From contig CP154957.1 in assembly GCA_039621445.1 (NCBI GenBank), forward strand, positions 40,574,011 to 40,638,010: a stretch of 64,000 nt of DNA, in the 5' to 3' direction. Each line of letters begins with the position of its first letter. Within the stretch, counting starts at the first letter, position 1. A program made the position numbers and the translations under genes. This document shows, one piece after another, positions 41,980-52,109 of the stretch. Under the pieces are notes generated by a model, which saw only the letters and a program-made list of their open reading frames with translations, did no database searches and was not told the origin of the DNA. Origin of the DNA: Euglena gracilis (taxonomy: Eukaryota; Euglenida; Euglenophyceae; Euglenales).

Positions 41980-42475
41980 GCCGGGTTCTGATACGAAAAC
42001 TGTGTCCAGAATGCCGGTTCGGGCGTGAAGCCGTGTTCCAGAACGCCGGTTCGGGCGGCAGCCCGAACCGGCGTTCTGGAACACGGCTTCACGCCCGAAC
42101 CGGCGTTCTGGACACAGTTGTTGAAACCGTGGATTAGGGGCTCTGGCTTCACACCCGAACCGGCGTTCAAGGAATAAAGGCCAATTTCGCCCTAAATACC
42201 CAGTTTCTGAACATTTTTGGGCATTTTTGGGATCCTTTGGGCTCATGGCCATGTCGATCGGCCGATTGAAGTTTTCATCCGTCTGATGCCAAGTTAACCA
42301 TCAATCGAAAGGTTTTTTTTTCAGAATTACAATTTGGAAAAATTTTTTGGTTGGACCACTCCTAGGTTTTTTCAGAATCACGGTTGGGAAATTTTGGCTG
42401 GACCCCCCCCAGATTTTTTCAGATTTGCAATGCCGAATTTTCGGTTGGACCCCGCTGGTTTTTTTTTCCAGAATT
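41980..42475. repeat. Second hairpin-ended element (inverted partner 48,420-48,897)
   Basis: Begins with palindromes of the AACGCCGGTTCGGGC type and continues through CTCATGGCCATGTCGATCGG and GGTTGGACCACTCCTAGG to GGTTGGACCCCGCTGG. The full about 480 bases recur in reverse complement at 48,420-48,897. Both copies are in MVP intron 1, 6 kb apart. Confidence 0.88.
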
Positions 42476-42542
42476 ATGGTTGGGATTTGATCCCCCCTTT
42501 TTTCAGAATTCCGGTTCAGAGATTTTGGCTGGGTTTCTCACA

Positions 42543-43768
42543 TATGGCACAAAGTGGGGCCCCCATACCTGGGGTATGGGGGTGGTATGGGGGTGGTATG
42601 GGGGTGGTAATGGGGTAGTATGGGGGTGGTATGGGGGGTGGTATGGGGGTCGTATGGGGGTGGTATGGGGGTGGTATGGGGGTGGTATGGTGGTATGGGG
42701 GTGGTATGGGGGTAGTATGGGGGGTGGTATGGGGGTGGTATGGGGGTGGTAGGGGGGGGGGGTGGGGGGGGGTATGGGGGTGGTATGGGGTATGGGGTAT
42801 GGGTATGGGGTATGGGGGGTATGGGGGGGGTTATGGGTGGGGTGGTGTTTGGGGATATTGTTGATGTGGTTGGCTGAAAAAGGGAGATCCTGCAATCCCC
42901 CCAGTCCTGCAAGCCCCCCCCCGGGCACTCGAACAGTTTCATATGTCGCGCGATTTGCCCACAAAAAAAGTCGGTAGACAAAGATGAGGTTATTTTTGTT
43001 GACGGGGGGGGTCCGGGGGGGGCGGGAGCCCCCCCCCGGGGCACTCGAACAGTTTCATATGTCGCGCGATTTGCCCACAAAAAAAGTCGGTAGACAAAGA
43101 TGAGGTTATTTTTGTTGCCGGGGGGGGTCCGGGGGGGGGCGGGAGCCCCCCCCCGGGCACTCGAATAGTTTCATATGTCGCGCGATTTGCCCACAAAAAA
43201 AGTCGGTAGACAAAGATGAGGTTATTTTTGTTGCCGGGGGGGGGTCCGGGGGGGGGGGCGGGAGCCCCCCCCCCGGGCACTCGAACAATTTCATACATCG
43301 CGCGGTCGAAAAACGCTCATTTTTGGCTCAAAAACAGGTTCTGGGTGACCAAAAACCATGGTTTCGGACAAAAAAAAATCGCATTTTTTCGTCTTTTTTG
43401 CTTCGTTTTGGACCCAAACACCGAAAAACACTCAAATTCGGCGCAAAAAAAAGTTTCCCGGGTGCGGGGGGCCAAAAAACATTTTTTTTGGTAAAAAAAA
43501 ATTTTGCGGGTATGGGGGGGGTATGGGGGGGGGGAAGGGGGGGGGTAGGGGGGGGGTAGGGGGGTGGTATGGGGTATGGGGTATGGGGGTGGTATGGGGG
43601 TGGTATGGGGGTGGTATGGGGGTGGTATGGGGGGGGTATGGGGGTGGTATGGGGGTGGTATGGGGGTGGTATGGGGGTGGTATGGGGGTGGTATGGGGGT
43701 GGTATGGGGGTGGTATGGGGGTGGTATGGGGTATGGGGGTGGTATGGGGGCCCCACTTTGTGCCATGA
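42543..43768. repeat. G-rich TATGGGGGTGG arrays and 121-bp tandem repeats bounded by an inverted repeat
   Basis: Outer ends are inverted: TGGCACAAAGTGGGGCCCCC at 42,545 and its complement ending near 43,766. Next inward are arrays of GGTATGGGGGT (42,580-42,840 and 43,508-43,750). In the middle (42,904-43,290) about three copies of a 121-bp unit containing GTTTCATATGTCGCGCGATT and GGTAGACAAAGATGAGGTT lie in tandem. All is in MVP intron 1. Confidence 0.85.
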
Positions 43769-44939
43769 CTCGGGTTTCTTCACAAACACGGTTGAAAAAA
43801 AAAATGGCTGGAGCCCCCCCTAGGGTTTTTCAGAAGTACGGTTGGGAAATTTTGGCTGGACCCCCCCGGGGAATTTTTCAAAATTGTTCGGAAATGTTAA
43901 TTACAGTTGGGAAATTTTGGCCCCCCTGGGTGTTTTCGAAATTGGTTGGACCCTCCCCTGGATTTTTCAGAATTATGGTTAGGAAATTTTAGCTGGACCC
44001 CTTGGGTTTTTCAGAATTACGATTTTTGGACCCTTTTCGCAAATTCCAAAATCCACTGTTCACCTGCCACGTTGCCCCTTGATCGATAACCCTTCTCAAG
44101 GGTTTTATTTAGATGGCCTTGGATTTCAGCCCTGCTGCATGGTATTCTATTTCAGAAAATCCCCAGATTTGGCCAAATGGAAATAGTTGCACAAAATACC
44201 CCAATTTCTGGCCAAATACCCCCCAAAAAGTGCTCAGATATGATTGCCTCATGTCTAAAAACCATTTTGGACACTTTTTGGCACTTTTCATTTTCGGTCC
44301 CCAGGACGCCGTTTTCCCGCCCGAACCGGCGTTCTGGACACCGGTTCGGCGCAAAAATTTCTGCGCCGAACCGGCGTCCAGAACGCCGGTTCAGGCGTGA
44401 AGCCAGAGCCCCAATACACGGTTTCAGGACGGAACCGGCGTCCCCCCCACGGGTTTTCCGGACGCTGGTTCTGTCCTAAAACCCGGCGTTAGGAACGCCG
44501 GTTTTGTCCAAAACCTGGCGTCCGATTTTCATTCCTAAAAATGTCACCAAAAGTGCCCAAAAGTGGCCCTAAGGTCGTGGTGTGACTGTTTCAACTATCT
44601 AGGACAATGAATTTTGCCATTTGGGGACGAGTGGGGTGGATATCCAAATTTGGTGAAAATTGGCCCAGATTTGGAAATAGAGTACCGTGCGGCGTGGAAA
44701 GATCTGATGAGCACCGCTGGGCCCCAGGCGGAATATTGGCCATGCTAATTCTGGAGGTCGCGCCGACCTATGTCGGCCCCGACCCACCGACCAGGTAAAT
44801 GGTATGGGACAAATGGGATACAAAACTAAAAAAACTTTAAGAAAGGACGATCTCGAAGGGGATGGGGGCCCAAGGTGGGGGGGAAATTGGGAGCCAGGAC
44901 TGTGGGAAAAATGGGGGAAACTGTGCAAAATGTTGCTTG

Positions 44940-45227
44940 AAAAAAAAAAAAAATGCAAAAAAAAATGCATTTTGACACAAAAAAAACAATCGGAAAAAAA
45001 AAACAATGCTTTTCACAAAAATGCAAAAAAAAAAAACAAAAAATGGCAAATTAAAAAAACATGTAGATAATGAGGAAAAGGTGCAAAAAAAAAAACAAAA
45101 CAAAAAAAATGCAAAAACGGCAAAAATGGGCAAAGCGAAAAAAAAAAAAAAAAAAAAAAAAAACAAAAAACGAAAAAAAAAAAGCAAAAAAAAAAAAAAA
45201 AAAAAAAAAAAACAAAAAAAAAAAAAA

Positions 45228-45265
<38 letters not shown>
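44940..45265. repeat. A-rich simple sequence with long poly-A
   Basis: Runs of A broken by single C, G or TGC words (AAAAATGCAAAA units), ending in nearly pure A from 45,139. The same AAAAATGCGCAAAAA low-complexity continues at 45,430-45,845. It lies in MVP intron 1. Confidence 0.85.
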
Positions 45266-45267
<2 letters not shown>

Positions 45268-46367
45268 CCCCTGCCGCATTGGAGGTCGACAGAAATGGCC
45301 ACTGTACCGCATTACCCCCCTTTTTCAAAGGACTTTTGACTATAGATCGGGCCGACCTGGTCGGCCCGACCTGTTTGGGTTACCGACCATATGGTCGGCC
45401 CGACCACAGGGGGTGGGGGGAAATGCGCTCGCCCGGCCTTGGAAAAAATGCGCAAAAAATGCGCAAAAAATGCGCATTTTTGGACAAAATGCGCAACAAT
45501 GTGCAAAATCCGAGAAAAAATGCGCAAAAATCACGAAACTGCAAAAATTACCCAAAAACATGCAAAAATGGCACCAAATTTGAAGAAATTATGTAGAATA
45601 ATGAGGAAAATGTACGTTTCAAAAAAAAGTCAAAAATTTCAAATTTTTGCAAAAATTGCAAAAATGGTCAAAAAATGCGAAAAATTTTGGAAAATCACGA
45701 AAAAATGTGCCAAAAAGCAAAAAAATGTGCTGAAAAAAACGAAAAAATGCGCAAAAAATGCGAAAAAATGCGCAAAAATGCGCATTTTTGGAAAATTTGA
45801 AAAAATGCGCAAAAAATGCGCAAAAATGCGAAAAAATGCGAAACGCATCCCCCCCCCTGCCGACCAATTGGAGGTCGGGCCGACCACATGGTCGATAGAA
45901 ACGACCTCAATGGTTTTCCTTTTCAAAAGCATCCAAACCCTTGGCCAAACCCTGTGGAGCATAAAAAGCGCAATTTTAGCACAAAAAGAATTCCTGATGG
46001 CATCAACCTGTGGTAAAAAAGAATTTCTGACGTTATTAAAAAAAAAAAAAAAAAAAAAAAAAAGATTGGTCTCTGGGGGGGTCCGGGGGGGGGGGCGGGC
46101 TAGCCCCCCGGATGGGCGGCTCTTTGGGGTAGCTGGAACCTCGTAGGGCCAACTTATCTCGTTTCTGAACAGACGGCTACAAACATCAAAAAATTTTCTG
46201 GCCTCAAAGAAGATACTTGTTTTGGCCATCCTTGCCTTGCACACACAACGGGATTTTGTAATTTTAGGCGGGGGGGTCCGGGGGGGGGGGGCGGCAGCCC
46301 CCCCGGAGGAGGCCGACTAAGTTCGCGTTTTTCAATTTTTTTTTCAATATGGGATGAAAGAGCTGGG

Positions 46368-46422
46368 TTAGGGTTAGGGTCAGGGTCAAGGTCAGGGGTA
46401 GGGGTAGGGTTAGGTTTGGGCA
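46368..46422. repeat. Interstitial telomere-like repeat
   Basis: GGGTTAGGGTTAGGGTCAGGG followed by degenerate GGGT(C/T)A units to about 46,420, on the plus strand. Similar short CCCTAA words occur at 22,540-22,556. Confidence 0.7.
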
Positions 46423-47319
46423 TTGCACACCAAAGGAATTTTTGTCATTGGCCATGGATCTCACCTGATTTAGCCATTTTTCACAATTTTTTTTGAATTT
46501 GGGACGTTTTTTTTGACGTTTCTAAGGACATTCGGATGGGTGTACGTTCATTTCGAATTGAAATAAGAGAATCAAATTTTTGAGGGGGGGGGCTTAAATT
46601 TCCAAAAAGGGGGGGTATTGCAGAACAGTGGAGGTCGGGCCGACCTGGTCGGCCCGACCTCCAGAGGTCGATAACATACATCTCTCTAAGGACCCCGGGG
46701 GGGGGGGGTTGCTGGGCTAGGGCTAGAAATTTGGGCTGGCTAGAAATTTGGGCTGGCTAGCCCGCCCCCCCCCCCCCGGGGGGGGGCTGGGCCCCGGCTG
46801 GACCCGAACCGGGGCGAGCTGGACTGAAATCGGAAAAATAAGGCAGCCCCGAATATTCTATTTGGAGGCTTCGAACGAATATCCAGAATATTCGGGGGGT
46901 CTTCGAACGAATGTCGAATATTCTAGCGAAATAATTTTTTGTTGAAGGTGTAATCACAGAAGAACCACGGGACATAGGGTAAAATCAAAAAAGACACAAG
47001 CACTGAAAACAAAAGCTGGCTCGCTCATTCCCTGGGCTGGAGGCAGTACGCTAAAGGGGTTCTTCCTCCCGAATGTGTTTGCGGCGTTTCATGCAAGGAA
47101 CGTTTTAAAGGCGGTCAATGTTCATGCGGACAATCATGAGGGCAGAAAAATCATTTGATGGTTCAAACAAAACCAAGATGGAACCTTCCGTGTTGTGGCT
47201 GTGGGGGGTGTTGGGGATGTGGGTGGGGTAATGGGGGTTGTCGTCACAGGCTTGAGAAGCAGGTGTCGATAAACCAAAAGGGGAGACCTCCCCCTTTCCA
47301 GAAATAGGGTATGCGCAGA

Positions 47320-47342
47320 CGAAAAAAATAGACACTCAGAAA
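47320..47342 (-). other. Spliced-leader relic on the minus strand (MVP intron 1)
   Basis: On the minus strand TTTCTGAGTGTCTA is followed by seven T and CG, equal to the Euglena spliced leader except for one T. The next bases are TCTGCG, not GT, so it is not a spliced-leader RNA gene. A short open frame follows to 47,105 but resembles nothing I know. It is probably the 5' end of a retroposed, trans-spliced transcript. Confidence 0.75.
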
Positions 47343-48419
47343 AAAAACTTTGAGAGCGACAGAAAAAAACGCACTCCGCGATCCAGATCAATTTTTGCCT
47401 CATCCTAATTACGGCCGGCGTGCCAGAAAAATGCCCAGACAGGCCTTCACGGGAACTCGCCCAGTGAGGGAATTAATCCGATCGGTAATTAATGCTGCGT
47501 GGTATTTTCATCCCACCGGTACCTATGAAGGAAATCAGACGAATGGAAACAAAAAAAATTCCGGTCGAATATTGCACGAATATTCGACAGTATATTTCAC
47601 AACATTCGAACGTTCGAATATTTTGAAACATTCGAATATTCGTCGAATATTCGAATGTTCGAAGCAGCCTTAGGAAAAATGCCCAAAAATGACCTGCAGA
47701 ACACAGTTTTGAAAAAATGATGCATCCGAAACCCCCCAAAAATGCCCCAAACGCCCCCAAACCCCATTTTTGGCCACTTTTGAACACAGTTTTTCAAAAA
47801 ATTTCGGCGCTTTGCGCCGAAAAATTTTGGGCTGGACCCCCCAAAAAGGGGCTGGCTAGCTGGGCTAGCAGCACCCCCCCCCCCCGGGGGGGGTGCTGCT
47901 GCTGCGGCTGGGCTGGGCCCAAATCGGGGCTGGCTGCAGCCGCCCCCCCCCCCCGGGGGGTTCGCAAAACCTTAGAGAGATGTATGGTCGATAAGCCATG
48001 GCCAATGGTCGGCCCGACCTCCAGAAGTAGCATGGCCAGGATTCCGCACGGAGCCGCACCGCTGGTCGTCTGTTGAAAAGAGCTTTCGATCGAGTGATAA
48101 CTTGATACCCCAAAGTTGCACGCAGCCCGAGATACGCTCGCGATCGTCGGATCGGCCAGAATCTGAGTCGAAATTTGTGGTAATTTTCAGTGATTTTTGG
48201 TTTAAGATGCTGAATAAACCTTACAGAAACGTTTTTTCTCTTCGAATCAACCACCTGAGGGGTCCTGGGGGGCACCAGAAATTAGGATTTCCCAGTGACA
48301 GAAAATAAGAGATCCAGGCGGTGTGGCTAAATTTGGTGGTGATCACCAGTCGCCTGATGAAAAGAGCTTTCAATTGGTAGCTGGACGATTGACACAGCCA
48401 GAAATACCCTCGCGATTGC

Positions 48420-48897
48420 CGGAATTTGGACCAGCGGGGTCCAACCGAAAATTCGGCATTGCAAATCTGAAAAAATCTGGGGGGGTCCAGCCAAAATTTC
48501 CCAACCGTGATTCTGAAAAAACCTAGGAGTGGTCCAACCAAAAAAAATTCCAAATCGTAATTCTGAAAAAAAAACCTTTCGATTGATGGGTAACCTGGCA
48601 TCAGACGGATGAAAACTTCAATCGGCCGATCGACATGGCCATGAGCCCAAAGGATCCAAAAATGCCCAAAAATGTTCAGAAATTGGGTATTTAGGGCGAA
48701 ATTGGCCTTTATTCCTTGAACGCCGGTTCGGGTGTGAAGCCAGAGCCCCTAATCCACGGTTTCAACAACTGTGTCCAGAACGCCGGTTCGGGCGTGAAGC
48801 CGTGCTCCAGAACGCCGGTTCGGGCTGCCGCCCGAACCGGCGTTCTGGAACACGGCTTCACGCCCGAACCGGCGTTCTGGACACAGTTTTCGTATCA
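48420..48897. repeat. Second hairpin-ended element, inverted copy
   Basis: Reverse complement of 41,985-42,475 with only scattered differences. It ends with the palindromic cluster (GAACGCCGGTTCGGGC twice, then the inverted forms) at 48,720-48,897, about 170 bases before MVP exon 1. Confidence 0.88.
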
Positions 48898-49069
48898 GTA
48901 GTAAAAACTCTTCGATGGGGGGAGGGGGCCCGGGGCTGGAAAAAGGCTGCTGGCTGGCTGGATCTGTGGCTGGCTGGCTGGCTGGGGGGAAGGGGTCCAC
49001 TTCGGCTCAAGCGACGCCCTGGAAGCAAGCATTCAAAAATTGGATTTCTGTTGCCAGTGTTGGTGCCTG

Positions 49070-49330
49070 CTCGTCGTCCCCCAGACGGATCTTCACTTGG
49101 CCGTGGGCGTCAGTCACGGGCTGCCCGTCCTCCTTCACCACTGGGTTGCGGACGCAGCAGTAATGCCGGGGGGGAATGTTGATGCAGGTCTTGGGCTGGA
49201 ACAGGATCTTCTCATGGTCCTGGCGGGTGAAGGTGGCGGGGCCCTGCAGCAGCCGGGTGACGTTGGTGTTGTTGTCCAGCACGTGGATGTACTGGTTCGG
49301 CTTCAGCCGGATGATGAACGCGCCGTCCAT
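49070..49330 (-). CDS. MVP: MVP exon 1 (N-terminus)
   Basis: Start ATG at 49,330-49,328, chosen because MDGAFIIRLKPNQYIHVLDN matches the conserved MVP N-terminus; the frame is open upstream but without homology. It continues TRLLQGPATFTRQDHEKILF, NIPPRHYCCVRNPVV and GQVKIRLGDDE, covering MVP repeat 1 and the start of repeat 2. Upstream, CGGCAG precedes the ATG by about 20 bases, a possible trans-splice acceptor for the spliced leader. The exon ends near 49,070; the three bases GAG at the end recur at the start of exon 2, so the exact cut cannot be fixed. Confidence 0.93.
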
Positions 49331-49601
49331 CGATGAGGAGCAAAAACCTGCCGGGCCAGGAGTGGCACAGTGACTGAATGGTTGGCTGGGGGACCGCCCC
49401 TCACGGTTCGACCCATTGGCACCCTGCAAGAGAAACGTCCTTCCGTCGAAAGCAATCTTTGATCAAGAGAATAGGTGCCCATGACAAATGGGGTGGCGGG
49501 GGGACTGCCCAAACTACCCCCCCCCCTCTGTGGACCCTCCCCAGGGGAGGGTCTGCTTTCAAGGCTGGCCAGCCATTTTTTTCCTCAGTGACGGGCACTA
49601 C

Positions 49602-49711
49602 ACAAAAATCGTCCATGTCACCCGGACACACCGTGTGTCCGGGTTATGGGCGCCGAAGGCGCCCATAACCCGGGTACACGGTGTGTCCGGGTTACAATGG
49701 ACGATTTTTGT
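49602..49711. repeat. 110-bp nested palindrome upstream of MVP
   Basis: Arms of about 53 bases (ACAAAAATCGTCCATG inward to TTATGGGCGCC) are complementary with a GAA loop near 49,656. Each arm also holds its own palindrome, CCCGGACACA-C-CGTGTGTCCGGG. It adjoins the next element at 49,713. Confidence 0.85.
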
Positions 49712-49712
49712 C

Positions 49713-50582
49713 TATATCCGTTGACTAAGAGGCCCAAGACACACACTGTGTCTCGTGGAACTTAGCCACGCAATGTCTACCCCGTATTTTTTTGCGATTT
49801 TTTGTCAAATTTTCAGTTCACGATGACACACACTGTGTCTCGTGGACTGCCAGTCCACGAGACACAGTGTGTGTCCTCGTGAACTGAAAAAAAATCAAGA
49901 ATTCCCACTGGTCCGACCAACAAGGGACAAGTTTTACCACATTCCGCTACCTGTCCTTGCAGTTTTTTCTTTCGGAAAATGAAGAAGACCGCAAACAGTG
50001 TGGACCGCATGCTCCCCCGACCCCCGAAACCAGATGAATTTGTTGCTACACTGGAAAAGTATTTGGTCGATTTGCAGAAGGGCCCTGCTGTTGACCCAAT
50101 ACACGGTACGTTGTTGGCCAACGTGTTGGAAGAGAAGCCAAAAGGGACCGCAATTGCTGAGCGTGTAGCTGTTACACGCCTGTTGGAGTTCCAGCAGGTG
50201 TGTAAACATCTGAACGCTCAGTATGAGGACCTGGATGGCTTTTTTTCCGCATGGGCTGGTTGGGTCATTGACCCCAGATATTTGTTTGATGAGGCTACCC
50301 TCATCAATCAAGCTGAGCAACAACGCCGGGGCACAGTGTGGCACCACATTCAGTTTCGAGACATACCTGTACCATCTCAGCTGTTACAGCTCACGGTTGT
50401 CCGGTGACCATCTTTCCACTGCCCTGCTGCATTGCATTAGACCTCGCATTTCTGGCAAACACCTTTTATTTTTCAGTCCACGAGACACAGTGTGTGTCCC
50501 AGTCCACGGGGACACACACTGTGTCTCGTGGACTCAGTCCACGAGACACAGTGTGTGTCTTGGGCCTCAGTCCACGGATATA
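49713..50582. mobile_element. Inverted-repeat-bounded unit carrying one ORF
   Basis: The ends are inverted: TATATCCGTTGACTAAGAGG then CCCAAGACACACACTGTGTC at the left, and the complement (GTGTGTCTTGGGCCTCAGTC, CACGGATATA) at the right, about 45 bp with few differences. Further copies of the CCACGAGACACAGTGTGTGTC palindrome flank the ORF at 49,813-49,887 (36-bp arms, one mismatch) and 50,477-50,545. I could not define a target duplication. Confidence 0.65.
49979..50407 (+). CDS. Hypothetical 142-residue protein between palindromes
   Basis: Starts MKKTANSVDRMLPRPPKPDE and continues FVATLEKYLVDLQKGPAVDP, AIAERVAVTRLLEFQQVCKH and LFDEATLINQAEQQRRGTVW. Composition and third-position use look like a real protein (balanced, mostly helical, no low complexity), unlike nearby chance frames. 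No family is recognised. A pyrimidine-rich stretch ending CCTTGCAG lies 28 bases before the ATG, and TTATTTTTCAG lies after the stop, so it may be an exon or an intact small gene. It is divergent from MVP, 650 bases from the MVP start. Confidence 0.55.
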   Translation: MKKTANSVDRMLPRPPKPDEFVATLEKYLVDLQKGPAVDPIHGTLLANVLEEKPKGTAIAERVAVTRLLEFQQVCKHLNAQYEDLDGFFSAWAGWVIDPRYLFDEATLINQAEQQRRGTVWHHIQFRDIPVPSQLLQLTVVR

Positions 50583-50599
50583 AAGCAATGTTTTTTTCA

Positions 50600-51930
50600 C
50601 CCCCAAAACCTCTAAAATGCCCGATTTTTTTTATTTTTCTGAAATTGAACAGCCAAAAAAAAACACATTAAATACCCCATTCCCACCTTGTAGCGCAGCA
50701 CTGGATTTTTTTCCAGGGGGGGGGGGCGCCCCCCCCCCCCCCCCGGGTTCCAGTCACCCAGAACTTTTTTTCCAGCCATTTTCCAGCCCCGGGGGTCCAC
50801 CAAAATAAAGTTGGGCCAGCCCGGCGAAGTGGGGCTGTACGGAAAAACCTGGCCAAACCTGACATTTTGAGCGGTTTTGGGGGGTTCACCTCAAATTTTG
50901 GCTGAAATTGTTTACAAGCTGGATTTGGGCTTTTCCCCCTCGTTTTTTTTTTTAGGGGGGGCACCAGCCACTGTAGCGGGCTGGACCTCCAGCCCCTGAC
51001 TCCCCCACAGGTGTTCAGCCAGCACCTTTTTTCAGACAGCACTTTTTTCCAGCCGGCCATGGGACCCCCCCCCCCCCCGGGTCTTTACCCCCCCCCCCTT
51101 TGCCCAATACCAACCAACCCCCCTGGTCGGGGCTGTAGGTGAGTTCAGAATTTTTTCAGACACAGGGGTTTTGGCGCCTGTCTTGCGACCACCTCCTGGT
51201 TGGGGTTTGTTGGTCAGGGAGTCGTATGACCGCGTTCCTGCAACCTGTGACCTTATGGGGGGTCATAACACCCCCATAACCTGCAACCTGTGACCGGGGG
51301 GTGGTCGTAAACGAGGTGGCGGTCATAGGTAAGGTGGTGTTAAATTTTTCGCAACCTGCAACCTGTGACCGGGGGGGGGGTCATAACACCCCCATGACCT
51401 GCAACCTGGGTGGTCGTACCCTCACCCCCCCCCCTATTTGGCTAATGGCCGGGCTCCTTCAGACCCCCCATTAGCCAATTAGGGGGGGGGGGCCAATTAG
51501 GGGGGGGGGCTCGAGGACCCCGACCCCATAAGTTTTGACCTGTGCAAAATTGGTCGATTTTTTGTGCATTTATGGATTGGTCATGACTTTTTCTTATCCA
51601 GCAATTTTAACATTTTCGAAACGGACGTTTTTGGAGGTTTTCTGAGCCCTTGCCGAAATTGGCCAAAGTTGGCCAAGGGAACGTCCATTGGCCAATTGGG
51701 TAACCCCCCCCTAATTGGCTAATGGACCTCCCTTAAGGACCCCCCAATTAGCCAATTGGGGGGGGGGGGGGCAATTAGGGGGGGGGTGAGGGTAAATGAG
51801 GGGTGGTCGTGCGACTGGGGGGGGGGTACCACCCAAAGGTCAAGTGTTCACTGTAACTTTTTGATTATTCCCCGGGGGGCTCGGCTGGACCCACCCACCC
51901 TGTCCCTCCCCGGGGGTCCAAGACCACAAA
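50600..51930. other. G-run hairpin region without genes
   Basis: Several inverted pairs are built from a short word plus a G-run: TGTGACCGGGGGG/GGTCATAACACCCCC at 51,235-51,420, TTAGCCAATTAGGGGGG pairs at 51,430-51,500 and 51,705-51,780. Long C and G runs occur at 50,716-50,746 and 51,066-51,105. No coding region is recognised. Confidence 0.6.
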
Positions 51931-52001
51931 AAAGGTACTTGTCTGTTATCGCACGACATACCCCCTTTTGGTTATCGCACGACGCCCTTTTTTGGGTTAA
52001 T

Positions 52002-52095
52002 ATGGGGTTATTGAAGGAGTAGGGTTAGGTGCGCACAGGCCATGTTGCGCTACATGGCCTGTGCGCACCTAACCCTACTCCTTCAATAACCCCAT
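52002..52095. repeat. Perfect 44-bp-arm palindrome
   Basis: Left arm 52,002-52,045 and right arm 52,052-52,095 are exact complements around a 6-base loop (TGCGCT). The arm includes GTAGGGTTAGGTGCGCACAG. Confidence 0.95.
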
Positions 52096-52109
52096 AGGAC
52101 TAAAAAATT

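Larger units (their letters stand above)
22986..49330 (-). other. MVP: Major vault protein gene, whole locus (about 13 exons)
   Basis: Thirteen minus-strand segments together encode a full-length major vault protein, from MDGAFIIRLKPNQYIHVLD to [20 protein letters not shown], about 853 residues in all (family range about 820-900). MVP is the main subunit of the vault, a large hollow cytoplasmic ribonucleoprotein. Order, strand and phase of all segments are consistent and no MVP region is clearly missing, so the gene looks intact. The coding part is under 10% of the locus. Introns run from about 100 bases (intron 2) to about 9.5 kb (intron 1). Most lack GT/AG ends, and intron ends pair with each other, as in Euglena nonconventional introns. 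Exons are GC-rich against AT-rich, repeat-laden introns. Confidence 0.93.

Noticed and set aside
44700-44745. Hammerhead-like core (CTGATGAG, a stem, GAAT)
   Set aside because: The invariant GAAA is GAAT and stems I and III cannot be closed.
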